A stretch of 64,000 bases of DNA from positions 44,033,001 through 44,097,000 of the forward strand of contig JAZHRO010000003.1 of assembly GCA_037157565.1 (NCBI GenBank), written 5' to 3'. Origin of the DNA: Thalassia testudinum. Its lineage: Eukaryota; Streptophyta; Magnoliopsida; Alismatales; Hydrocharitaceae. A program made the position numbers and the translations under genes. The stretch's first letter is position 1. Each line of letters begins with the position of its first letter. Of the stretch, positions 33,097 through 44,560 are shown piece after piece. The notes below the pieces were generated by a model that was not told the DNA's origin, did no database searches, and was given only the letters and a program-made list of their open reading frames with translations.

Positions 33097-34750
33097 TGCA
33101 ACAACCTGATCACATTGACATATCCTCTGATTCAGAACCTACTCCTTCATCAGCTATGGATCACCAAGAAGAACAACCTAATCTTCAGCAACAATTCCGT
33201 GATTTACAAAATCGAATCAATGCCATCATCAACCCACCGCCACGTCCTCAAATGCGAGATCACTATAATCCCGCAGCGGTGGAGATCGAACTCCGAATCA
33301 ACATTCCTGTGGGAGGACCCGAGGTAGATCTCAAGCCTAGCATGCTTCATATGACCCCAAAACTTCATGGCTTGAACTCTGAGGATCCTTTCCAACACAT
33401 CAAAAACCTAAAACATCTGGCCTACACCTTTAGGGAAGATGTACAGAATCGAGACGGATTACTCTTAAAGCTCTTCTCATTCTCCTTGGCTGACAAAGCC
33501 GCCCATTGGTTTTAGACTCAACCACACACGATCAACACATGGGGAGAACTTCAAACCACCTTCCTACAAAAATTATACCCCATTGGTCGTACCAACACGA
33601 GACGGAACCAAATCATGCACTTCTTCCAATGGGAGAATCTCTACACGAAGCATGGGATCACTTTCTGGATCTCATGCGTAAGTGCCCCCATCACGGAGTT
33701 CCAAGGTAGGAACAAGTCCAATCCTTTTACCACAGACTCCATGAAAATATCAAGCTCTTTGTCAATGCAACCTGTGTCAACATGAAGACACGATCTGGGA
33801 AATTCTCGAAAACATGTGCGAGAACTCCCTGAATAATGAGTCATTGGGTGCGTACGATCGGACATCCACCCACGCATTGGCAAATAATCGGGGGGTACAC
33901 GAATCCCAAGGCCTTTCCACATCCGTTGATCTAGAGTTGGTAGCCAGTCAATTGAATAAGGTCTCCATTATCGAGAAGAAGGTCAACGACATCACTCATC
34001 ATCTACACAAATCCACCTCTGCACCTCAAAGCACATACGGACACCTGCCCATGGTAAGGGAGGTTGTGCACAACATCTACCACCCCTCGGGGATGGATGC
34101 ATATCCACCTCCGTATAATTATGGCTTCGGAGACAACTCCAGGTCAGCCCACCTTAGTTGGGGGAACTCTGAACCCCCTTACCATGATTATCTCGAAGCT
34201 CCTCAGACCTGCTAGGATCTTCACGTCGTCCAGAACAATCCTTTCTCTAACACTTACAACTCTAGATGGTGTAATCATCCTAACTTTTCGTGGTCGGGAA
34301 ATAACCCAAATCCAAGACCTCAATTTCAACCCCGACAACAGGCTCCGCATCCTTATTAGCCCACCCAACCATGGCCCACCCAAAATTTCCAATTTGGACC
34401 ACCTAAGGAAGATCATACATCTTTGATTCTTCAAACCTTAGTTGACATGCAAAAATAGCACAAAGAAGACATCACTGAACTTCGCAATCAAGTGATTCAG
34501 CTGGCAAGCTCTCGCCAGCTTGGCACACTTCCTTCTCAACCTCTGCCAAATCCTAACAACATGTTGACCCGAAAACACATTGTAAACCAAATCCAAGGTC
34601 AAACATGTTATACCCAACCTGATCTAGCGACTCATACTTGCGTATTTTCTCCATCCACCTCAGCTGAGCCAAAACACACCATGACTTACCCAACGCCACC
34701 CCCATAGCAACAGCAAGGTCTGACTTTTCCCCATCCACCTCCCCACCATG
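33096..34750 (+). pseudogene. gag: E gag, broken
   Basis: From ATG at 33096, which straddles the LTR junction, the reading holds LNSEDPFQHIKNLKHLAY and FSLADKAAHWF, then a stop at about 33513. The same frame continues with TFLQKLYPIGRTNTRRNQIM. A frameshift leads to LHEAWDHFLDLMRKCPHHGV (33650-33709), and another frame (33814-34215) gives VDLELVASQLNKVSIIEKK and a Pro/Tyr-rich tail. It matches G gag domain for domain. Particle-forming function is lost. Confidence 0.87.
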
Positions 34751-34805
34751 ATTATGCCAATCTATTCCCTTATCCTAGGTCATATCTCACCTCCATACTA
34801 AAGGA

Positions 34806-35414
34806 TTGTCAGAAACTGATATAACGGGACCTTTGAGGAATGCACAAGTCACTATTCCACTACTTGATATCCTCACTCTCAACCCAAACTCACCTAACTT
34901 ACCCAGAAGGGAGATGAAAGAACAAACACTAGGAAAGGTAGTGCTGTCTGAAAATATAAGTGCCATAATCCAAAACAGTCTACCCCCTAAGAAATCTAAT
35001 CCAGGCACCCTGCTAATTCCTTGCAATATCGATGATACAAACTTCAAGCGGGCTGTACTAGACTTGGGCGCCTCAATCAACCTCATCCCTACCAACCTAT
35101 TTGAAAAACTACAAATTAGACAGCTAAAACCCGGTCATGTCACTTTACAACTAGCTGATTGAACCCTAATCACACCAATTGGGGTGATAGAGGATGTGGT
35201 AATTAAAGGTAAGGATTTTAGCTACCAAGCAAATTTCCTAATTCTTGACATGGACACACCACAACAGGTGCAGAATATGCCCGTGATTTTGGGAAGACCA
35301 TTCTTAGCCATGGCAAGAGCCATAATCAATTGTGAATCAGGGCATATGACAATTGCCTCAGGAGATCAACATACTGAGATTAATATTTTTGAGGCAACAA
35401 AAGGAAATGCTTGA
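34806..35414 (+). pseudogene. E aspartic protease, one in-frame stop
   Basis: Reads SNPGTLLIPCNIDDTNFKRA, the catalytic motif VLDLGASINLIP, then LKPGHVTLQLAD, a TGA at 35160-35162, and in the same frame VIKGKDFSYQANFLILDM and MPVILGRPFLAMARAIINC. The ILGRPFLA motif is characteristic of Athila/Tat proteases. The stop falls between the two halves of the fold, so this copy should be dead unless read through. Confidence 0.88.
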
Positions 35415-36010
35415 CGGAACAACTAGGTTTTATACAGGACCTCATGACCATATCCTTAATAGAAAACCTAGAACCTGAATTAGAAACCTTTCACATGCCA
35501 GATGATGATCTAGTAGAGCATAATGACATGAGTACAGTGGAGGCTTTCACCTTTGAACTTGAGGATATACCAAGGAATGTCAGGAAACATAGTGACAAAC
35601 CAGATTTAGAGTCCATGGATATGGAGACTTTTTGTTTTGAGGACCACCAGGAATTAGGATTGGACAATACTGAGAGTGACTTTCACCCAAAATATGAATC
35701 CTTTACAGATTTCAAGTTTTATGATTCAAAAGGCACTCTCCAAGCATTCACTTTTAATTGGGATGACAATTATAAGGAAAATTCATTTGAAGACCCAATC
35801 TATGAGTCATTTCTCGAGGAGATAATCTCAAACCCAGAGGGAAAGAATCAAAATAACTCATCAGGTATCGATTTGATAAGTCACAGAGAACGAGAGGAAC
35901 CATACATCTGGGATACACTAACTAGACCCATTTCTATTGAACCTTGTAATCACCATAATCCTTCTACAGAATCCCATGATCACTATACCTTTCAACCATT
36001 TCCTCCGTAG
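35415..36010 (+). pseudogene. E acidic linker, 199 open codons
   Basis: An open stretch rich in Asp and Glu (LENLEPELETF-like start, DMETFCFEDHQELGLD, FEDPIYESFLEEIISNPEG). The first base triplet is TTG at 35411; the first ATG is 35443. In related elements protease runs on into such a linker before RT, so I read it as polyprotein continuation after a frameshift, not a separate gene. It ends PFPP-stop where RT should follow. No known domain. Confidence 0.6.
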
Positions 36011-37814
36011 AAACATAAGAAGGATCATCCAGAAATAAATCAACCTGACTTATATTTGAGACATTCTGGAATGACTCTCCACCATGCTTTGATACTTATC
36101 TATGGCCATCTCATTCTCATCCATCACAATCATATCATTCATGAAGACAATCACATCTCTCTGAGACTATTGCGCCCGGCTGAGGGCGTTAAACTCAGCG
36201 CTTAACGGGAGGCAACTTGTCATCTTTTTGAAAAACTCAAAACCCTTCTTGACACATCTTATGCTGAACTCATATTGCACTTTAGGGTTCGTCCATTAGA
36301 ACAGCAAACTCCACCTCTCGTACCCGTACCCGAGCTTGAAATCATCTGCAACAGTCACCCCGACCCGTCCACCCACCCAAAACCTGTTCTAATGTATGTT
36401 CTAAGCTGAATTCGAACCCACTTAATTTACAATGAGGACATTGCAAATCGTAGGCATGGGGGGGTATTAAAGTGCAAAACGCTGTGAGAATCACTTCACA
36501 AGAAAGGGTTTCATCAAAAAAATTACATATTAAAAAAAAATATAAATATAAAAAATTGAAAAAGAACAAAAAATGGAGAAGGGAGAAAATTTTGAAAGAT
36601 CAATTTGCATATCATTTTTGAAAAGGGGAGGTGATATAAATGCCAAAAAGGAGCACAGTTTGAAATAAAAAAGGAGAGATAGTTATTAGTAAAAGATTAA
36701 GGAATTTACTTAGTTCTAAACCAAATCAAAAGAAAAAATAAAAGAAATAAAAGTGCTAAGAGACAAAAAGGATTAATATGAACGCTGATCTTAGGCCTCT
36801 TGAGCTATGATTTTAGGCTTAAAAATTCAAGTATACATTAAGATCTGGATAGTCCTCAAGAGGATGGGGAAAATGCGAAGCTTAAGTATTAGGTTTAAGG
36901 CTTAGGGATTATTCAGCCTCGTTAACTAACCTCTGATTTGCGACACTCAGAAACCCAAGCACCCCAATTCACACACAGTCTGGTTCAGTGCGCTTAATTA
37001 TCAAAATCACGCAAATGTGTTAAATCTGTTCTGAAAAAGTTACCGAGATTAGGATTGGCTGATCAACACAAGCTGATTTGGAAGAGTTCTTGGCGTGGAG
37101 AGGCGGGAAATTTCCCTCGAAGATGCACAATAACATATCGTCTCCTAGGTGCTTTTCTCCTAGGATATCTAAATATCCTACTGGGGGCATGTAAGCACCT
37201 TATGCTGGTTCAGATGCCATGGGCAGCATTATCACGAAATGTCGATTGCCAAGGTCTGGATTTAGCTACAGAATGCCATGGGCAGGATTATCCCGAAATC
37301 TCGAAAGCTAGGATTCTAGGGGTTGCCATGGGCGGTGCTATCTTGAAGCATCGATTGCCAAGGACCCTGCGAGGATTGATGGTGGGAACTAGGAATCCAA
37401 TACAGACCATATTGTAAAGCCAATCCGAAGCTAGATATAAAGAAAGAAAAGAGAGAGAACTCTCCAAAAATTAAAAAAAAAAAATCTTCTGTCTCTCTCT
37501 TACAAAAACGCACTGCAAACTGAACCTAGGATAAAACATGTCTTAAGCACAGGTGCTTTAACCGCAGAGTTCAATGAACCTTAGGTTAGTTCCTGTGGGC
37601 CTTAGAAACCTTCGCGGCGTTCTGAGGCTAGAGCTGGTCAGGCGGGATCTTGGTTGGTACTTGAGTACCTCTAGGCCTACTATCGGTATTCTGATCTAAT
37701 CTACAAAAGAAAGCACACAGTAGAAATTTGAGCATAAAAAGACATATGGTCTAGAACTTGAGTTAATTCCATGAGATTTTGCTAAGGAACTAGCAAAAAC
37801 TAGGCATGGGTGTA
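36011..37814 (+). other. E 3' noncoding region with conserved signals
   Basis: A 160-bp remnant, then twin hairpins (36172-36220: GCGCCC with GGGCGT; ACGGG with CTTGT), GAGGACATTG plus purine tract (36431-36467), 8-bp hairpin (37161-37180), three-unit CCATGG repeat (37217-37365) and polypurine tract GGCATGGGTGTA (37803-37814). Order and spacing match A1. No real ORF. Confidence 0.75.
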
Positions 37815-38662
37815 TGATGAGAACACCATCATGAGCCATAACTAGCTCAATTTGACCTAATTAAGTCATTAAATGCTCCTACATAACCGCCAGAGAGTCC
37901 TAAGTCACTGCATAATCATTTTGAGAGAAAGACAAGAAAATAGGGATAAAACTGTAATTTTACCATCATATCAAGAATGCAGTACAACCATGGGTTTTCT
38001 CAGGGGTTAATTAAGGGTCAAATAGTCCTAAAAAGCTAACAAGTGGGTTAGGACAGACAGAAAAGGGTTTTCGCGTGTTTTGAGAATTAAATGACTTCTG
38101 AAATCCTAAAACCAGACCCACTTAAATAACTGAGGTTTTGGTCAGGATAAAATTCACCTAAACCCTCTAAAATTGATAGAAAAATATTCTCTTGGGTTTG
38201 GTATCTTCAATTTGACCATTAAAACCTATCTTGACCCAAAACAAAGTCTCAGACACACATTTGCCCTAATTTAGGCTTTTACATAAAATACCTAATCAAA
38301 CTTGGTCAAAACCAAAATCCAACTTCACCATTGGATTCCTTAGGTCCAAATTAGATTTGTATCAAAATTTGGGCATAATCTGAGATTATTTCGACCTATT
38401 TTGCACTTTGGTCCAAGTCTAACTTTCTTTATCTCCAATAGCCCCTCAACTTTTGAACTTCTTACAAAAAGCCCCCTAACTTCTTTGTCTTGTTCACAAA
38501 AAGTCCCCAACCGCAGTGAAATCCTAATCCTAAAGCTTTGACGATAATCAACCAAGGATTTCTCCTTGATTGATTGATGAAACTTCCTCAAATTTAAACT
38601 GGAGATCCCTCTTGAAATTCTCTTTCAATCAGACCGATTCTGGAGCATCAATTCTTTCCCAA

Positions 38663-38769
38663 TCTCTCATGTAAATGCATGAGAGAGTTAGGTTTCCAAC
38701 TCCGGCGACCTTCTAAGCTTGGGAAGCTTGCTTCCTAAGCTCTAATCACCCTCTAACGGCCTATATAAG
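38663..38769 (+). promoter_or_regulatory. two dyads and TATA box of the B+ LTR
   Basis: TCTCTCATG with CATGAGAGA (38663-38671, 38678-38686; 6-nt loop). GCTTGGGAAGC with GCTTCCTAAGC (38717-38740; 11 bp, one G-T pair, 2-nt loop). TATATAAG follows at 38762-38769. Same order as A1, different sequence. Confidence 0.65.
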
Positions 38770-39663
38770 ACTCCCCAAGGCAGACCGTTCAGCCCATGCT
38801 CGAATTCGATCGGAATAACCCCTAATTCTTCTCTCCTCCTCCGGTCGAAGTGCTCCTCGATGTCCGACGACCTCCTCCGTCTCCATTCCTCGTCCGTTTG
38901 CAATACCGATGACGAATTTATCCTTCCCTCTCTCCTCTACGTCGCGCAGTACTGGCCGGCACCTCTATCTTCCTCGTCCCACTATCCAACCCCCACTGGA
39001 GCCATCTTTGTCTCCGATGGCGACCATACTGCAACCGGCATCGCTTCTGCCCCTCTTCGTCGGCCAATCACTTAGATAAGTTCCTTAGCGTCTCTCCTTC
39101 AGAACCACACCAACCACTCTACATTTCGACCGCTGACTCACTCGCACGCTCTCCCTCTTCCACCTCACTGGTATACATCTAGTGAGTTCGCATGGCCACC
39201 ACACTCCACCAAATAGGCTGCCACTTGTCCTTACACCTCCGCCTCTACCCCAGGAGAAAAAGCCCTAACTTCATTAGGTCGATTGCTCCTCCAAACCCTC
39301 TGCCGAACTCACGCTTCTCCAGCCATCCTCCACGAGGTCAACAAGCCTCTTCACACACGCTCACTGCACACCACTGCCACTGTCACACTCGCTGTGCTCC
39401 GATGATCGCTCCTAAGCTTTTTGACACAGTCGAAAGGCCTTGTTGATGTTTTCAGGTGTCAAGCTCCTCCACCATTAATGCAGAGCTTTGAAGGAAGCTT
39501 GAAACACATTCTAGCCACTGCAGCTCCAGGTGAAGAGTCCAGGTGGTGCGAAATCAATACCTGCAGGTTTCCAAGTCCTCAAGTGAGGAATTCCACAGCT
39601 ATAGCTCACCATTCGACCGATTTCCTCAGCAACCATGCACGCGAAGAACAAGCCAGGGACATA

Positions 39664-39704
39664 GTCCCACATCGGATACGGAAGACCCCTCACAGCGGAA
39701 TAAA
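39664..39704 (+). promoter_or_regulatory. B+ exact USE with 24-nt spacing to a TATA-like box
   Basis: GTCCCACATCG (39664-39674) matches the plant snRNA upstream element at all positions. AATAAATT starts at 39699, 24 nt later. A GGGAC-ata-GTCCC dyad overlaps the element. After the expected start the first T4+ run is at 39925-39929. Confidence 0.6.
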
Positions 39705-40420
39705 TTATTTTTGTGCCTGGGGCTTGTTGCCTCAGACACAAGGGGTGAGGTCCCTCCTCACACCTATCACTTGACCTGCCCATGCCTCACTCCTTGCTCA
39801 CCACCCACTACCGATGAGTCTAGACCCAGGTGCACACTTGATCCGAATACCCAAATACCTAGTACTGTGGAAGGCTCTGGGAGAGCGAATCCCAGAGAAA
39901 GAAAGAGTGCACGAGGACAGGGGGTTTTTGCTCTCATTGGTACCTATGCGACCCTTAGAACGAGAAAGAAGCTAGAGAAGAAGAAGAAAAGAAGATGGAG
40001 CCGCAGAAGAAGAAGAGAAGAGGAGATGAAGCAAGAGAAGAAGAAGAGCAGAGTGATTTAAGCCATCTGATTAGCTAAAGCAGACGTCTGAGATTCAACA
40101 GAACCACTTATCCTATATGGCATTTAATTGCTTAGTATTATTGAGTTATTTGATATAATTGTGAAGGGTAATTGGTGATTCAAATCACCATTTTATCCCA
40201 TTCTTTTTGCATTATCTGACATTCACTTTCATTCATATTTGATTAGAATTCTATTGCCTATATATTTGTGTTGAATTGCAATCTTGAGAATTATTTTTTT
40301 CAATTGCTCTCTGTGTTCGACCTCCGACTTCAAATTCAAGTAATAAATTATATGTTTTCGCACCGATTCGATCTATACTGCAACGCGAATATTTTAAAAC
40401 CTGTTTCAGAGCGACTAACA

Positions 40421-40540
40421 TAGCCTCCCTGTGTTCGAACAGGAATTTCTTTACAAATTTTGATAAAAATTTATTTGTTGATGGATTTCTTCGTAAATCA
40501 TACTACGACGACGGATTTTGCAAAATCCAATCCTTTTTGC
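40421..40540 (+). repeat. fragment resembling an LTR U5 end
   Basis: CCTCCCTGTGTTCGAACAGG followed by A/T-rich DNA and TACTACGACGACGG resembles the U5 of the A and B families (CTCCCTGAGTTCGACC, then TACTRCAACG). It is forward, directly after B+, and may be a remnant of the LTR into which E inserted. Confidence 0.4.
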
Positions 40541-42792
40541 ATATATCTTCCATTCCAACACTCAATCAAAGCTATTTTTAAAATCCAAAACATCAATAAA
40601 CCATTCAATCATTCTTTATAATCATCTAAACTCATCTCCAAACCTCGCTCAAGATATTAGGTCATTAGTTGAATGCTTGGATTCCAAAAATTACCTCAGA
40701 CTTGGGTGATGAAAGTGTTCATCCTAGATTTGATTCAAAGCATTAAAAGTCCATTCCAAATTATCGTAACTACTCTCTAAAAGATCTAGGGCTCTTCACA
40801 AATAAGATTGAATCTCAACGAACCCTAAAAACTCTAATTGATTCCCCTCCTTACACTATAGACAGCGTAAAGGAAAGAGAGCAATTTAGGTAATGAAATC
40901 ATTTGTAAACCTATCTTAGATCTTCATTCAAAACCTTGAAACATCATCTCACTACTTATTGGCGAATTAAAATGATTTAAATTGAAAACACAGTCTCGCC
41001 AACCTAGGCTTTTAGTGTGCGATCGCTATGATGAACTGGACATGTAGGATCCCTACACACCATTGATTGGTGTTCAAGGGTCTATTGCGATCCTTTAGGG
41101 ATGGTTAGGTCACTGCATGGACCTCATTTCAATGCATCTGAGTTCATAGATCCACGCTACCCAACAATGAACAAAAACTAGGAATAGAGATGGAAATTAG
41201 GCGTAACGAAATCAATCAATGAAAATCCAATCGATTAAGCTCAGATCAATCGCAATCAGTCTAATCAAACAAATATTAGCTCAATTTGATCAATTAAAAC
41301 TGATTAAAAACATAATTGCTCCAGAAATTCCTCAATCAATCGCGAAAGCCAAATTCGATTTAATTGATCAAATCAACTCAATTAAGATCAAAGTGAGGGC
41401 CCTTGTGAATCCATGAAATGTATGTGGAGACCCTAAAATGGATTTAGTGCTCCATTAGATCTAAGAGCTATTGAGCTTCAGATCTAATAGATGTCAAACG
41501 AAGGAAGTGAATTGTGATCCAATCAATGGAAGAAATCTATTGCATGTGATCGTGAGATGAAAAGGGAGAATTATGGATCAAAGTGGATGAATGAATTCAT
41601 CCTCTCTAATATGAATTGATCAGAGAGGGAAAATTATGGTAGAGAAACAATGATCATTACTATAAGCTATCTAAACTAAACTATCACAATTAAACTATGA
41701 ATTCTACTCTACTCTACTTATCTACTCTATGCTAAACTATGAAAAACAATAAATCATATTCTAATGGATGAAGGGGACTAGAGGAAAGCTGTAGCTGGTG
41801 GCTATAGTGACGAAGGAAGGTAGAGGACTTCCAGTGAGGAAAGCTCTAGATTAAGGGAGCTTTGAGAAGTCTTCAAGTGTCACGAGATCCTTAGTGGTAT
41901 GGATGAACTATAGAAGAGGACTTGGCTTCTGTCACAAGCCGTGGAAGGAGGATGGGAACTGGAAGGGGATGAATAACCGACTCAATAGGGAAGGGAACCA
42001 ATGGGATTGAGTGGCCTCTGAGATGGTGATTATATAGGAAGAGGTAGCTCGAGTGGATTGGGTGTAGCAAGTCTAGGCCGTTGGTGATTAAGGGTTGAGA
42101 TGGGTCTAGGATGTGCTCGATGATGTAGATTGAATAAGGGTCTCTAGATGTGATCTAAGGAGTGGCGCGAGAGTGTGTGCACCAGCGTTAGTCAATAAGA
42201 TCGAGATCCACCATTGGATCAAGTGGAGAATTAATGGACGTCCAACGAAGCTCGTGTTCTTAATGCAAGCTTTAGATGCAACCTAGGTCGTTTGGTGTAT
42301 TTGTGCACTAAGCCCTGAAAGTGAAACAATGTGAGTTTTGTGCAAGAACCCATAAGTGGTAAGAATTATAACCAATAGGTCCCCAGTTGCTTACATGCAA
42401 GTCCCTAATAGTTTTTGTGCTTAGAAAATGTAAAGGCTCAAGTGTAATAAAGGACCTAAATGAAAATGCTTAATTCAAAGGTCCTAATGAGGTCAGAATG
42501 CAATGTAATTTTTATGGCATGTAATTTGAAAATATTAAAAATTATTTCAACCATTGAATTGTGAATTTGAGCTCATTTTGATGTTCAATTGTCATTTGAT
42601 TCAACCATTTATAATCTAAGTACCAAATCTCTTCAATTGTGACCGAATTTGCATTTTTAGCACAAATTGAGTGTTTTAGGTCATTTTTCATAATTCCCAC
42701 CCATAACCCTTTTATTGTGTTAAATCATACTGTTTTGACTTAGTTTCTAGCTTAACTTGGGTATTTTAGCTATGATGAGTCACACCTCATCA
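40541..42792 (-). repeat. D 3' LTR (C family, incomplete)
   Basis: Reverse-strand start TGATGAG-N6-CTCATCA adjoins the polypurine tract (42793-42800). It matches the first 2.3 kb of C1 (for example CTATAGACAGC near 40858 and 22435) and then stops at a forward U5-like fragment, so U5 is missing. TATATAAT (reverse, 42036-42029) is a possible TATA box. No coding. Confidence 0.7.
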
Positions 42793-44560
42793 TACCCCCA
42801 TGCTTAGGTTTTACTAGTCCCTTAGCAAACAACTCATTAAAACACAGTTCAATTCAGCATCAGCAGAGTAAGTGTGAAAAGATTTCATTGTAACTAAATA
42901 TAGAATGAAGTGTTTAGAGATTATCTTAAGTTGAAAATTTCTAAAATATTTCAATGTGTTTATATGTTGGACATTGCGAGAACCAATTGTAAGGAAGACT
43001 ACTAGAACTTGAGCCTTGTATGACATAGACCATCCTTCAACTAACAAGGACTCTTGATATTTAAACCCAAGTAAGGCTTCCAAGATCTGGAGAGTTTTAC
43101 CAAGTTTAAGGAGTCAAGAGATTATGGTTGTGCTCAGTGCAAATTAGGACTAACCAGATGAACTTAAGACTTAAATCTAGGGTTTCACTTCTTTTTAAGT
43201 CCAAGTTGGTCTTAGCTTTGGCTCATGTTTTTGGATTGATTCTAAAAAAACCTTTGATGACTAAAACCCAACTTTTATTGCGTATGTCGCTTAAAGAATA
43301 TTTGGTAGAAGCCAAAGGGTATTTGTAGTATACCATGAAACAACCATATTTGGTGGAATATACCTAGGTATATACACTGGAATTGGGAGATCATATCAAC
43401 TTATTTCCTCAACTTTCTTTTCTTTTGACTATTTCTATTTTTTTTCTTACTCTTTTTTTTTCTTCTTTCTCCCAAAACAAAAATGTTAGTATGTCTCTCA
43501 TCAACTCTATTTGGTGAAGCACACTTATTGCTAGGTGAGTATTTGGTGGACAGAATCTCTCCTGGACGTAAGACTAAAGACTGAGACAAAGAGTCTACCT
43601 GCATGCATAGGTAAGGATTCCACCTTCCCTAATGAGCATTAAGGTTGAGAACATAAGTTCGTAAGGTTCTTCCTAAATTAGCGTAGAGTGAAACCAAGGT
43701 TACTTAACTCTTAAACAAAGGAAAATAGATGGATCTTGCATTAATTGACTCAGGTATAAGAATGTCCTAAGTTAGGAAAGATTTTGTATTAAGACGAATC
43801 ATGTATTAAGCCTAAGCTTGAGTGAATCAAGCTTATGTGATCAGGGAAGTCTAAAAGCAAAGGTTGAATGTCCATAAACACTTATTTTATTTTTATTTCA
43901 GCTTTAAGATCATTTATAAACACTTTATGAATTTTGTATTGTTTCGCCCTTCTTCCTTTCAGATTGTGGAGCTTCTCCCTCCATAGTGAATAAAGAGGTC
44001 TCAAATCTTTTTAGGATTTTTTATTTTTCAAAATTTTATGAGTTTTTATTTTTTGTAATTTTTTCAAATTTTTTTATTTTTTCAATAAAAGTATATCTAT
44101 ACACTAAAGGATGTATCTATAAATGCATTTCAAGTAAAAGATTTCATAGGTTACACCCCCCCATGCTTAAATGATACAATGTTGTCATTGTGTTGTTAAG
44201 GGAAATGTAAATGCATCTTTTGCTTTTCACATACTTAGGCTAGGGTGACGGAAGAAAGTTAGGAGATAAAAATCTTAGGCAGACGATTTCTACTCTGATA
44301 AAAGTCAGAGGGGTTAGTTGGGCTAAGTAATGTGAAATGCAGGACATATGTGACTATGAATGCAGATTAAAAATGCAAGGATAGACACAGGAGAAGAAAG
44401 GAAAACAAAGAAAAGAAAACAACTATGTACAATATGGGTTGTCTCCCAAGAAGCGTTAAGTTTTCCACCTTGAACTAGGTGCAAACCTAGAATCATTGTA
44501 GGTCAATCAAATGTAGGAGCAAAATAGTAGAGTTAACAAGTCTAAGATCATGAGGCACAA
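42793..44560 (-). other. D polypurine tract and 3' noncoding region
   Basis: Reverse CATGGGGGTA at the LTR. The 10-mer TATTTGGTGG or a variant is at 43299, 43347, 43508 and 43540, as in G. A second purine tract (reverse GCATGGGGGGG, about 44155-44165) and twin hairpins (44435-44448 and 44466-44481) lie toward pol. ORFs here are A/T low-complexity. Confidence 0.7.

Larger units (their letters stand above)
33097..40420 (+). mobile_element. E: gag-protease Athila-like element lacking RT and integrase
   Basis: In order: gag (33096-34750), protease (34806-35414), acidic linker (to 36010), twin hairpins, 3' noncoding DNA, polypurine tract and B-family LTR (37815-40420). Nothing between linker and hairpins encodes RT, RNase H or integrase. 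The 5' LTR is not in the window; the left end abuts the T LTR, which probably inserted into E. Confidence 0.75.
37815..40420 (+). repeat. B+ : 3' LTR of E (B family, 2.6 kb)
   Basis: Starts TGATGAG after the polypurine tract and ends GACTAACA; the end is fixed by matching B- (GTTAACA) and the LTR at 63029. Features: dyads (38663-38740), TATA box (38762), snRNA-type promoter motif (39664-39704), purine-rich tract (39955-40060), U5. ORFs such as 38860-39075 and 39543-40061 have no recognisable family. Confidence 0.85.

Noticed and set aside
33096..33515. T 3' LTR as the true 5' LTR of E
   Set aside because: It repeats the T LTR at 6824-8031, which precedes an iMet primer site and chromovirus gag; E has a B-family LTR at its 3' end.
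35411..36010. A separate accessory gene in E starting at 35411
   Set aside because: The first triplet is TTG, and related elements have protease running into an acidic linker; it is best read as frameshifted polyprotein.
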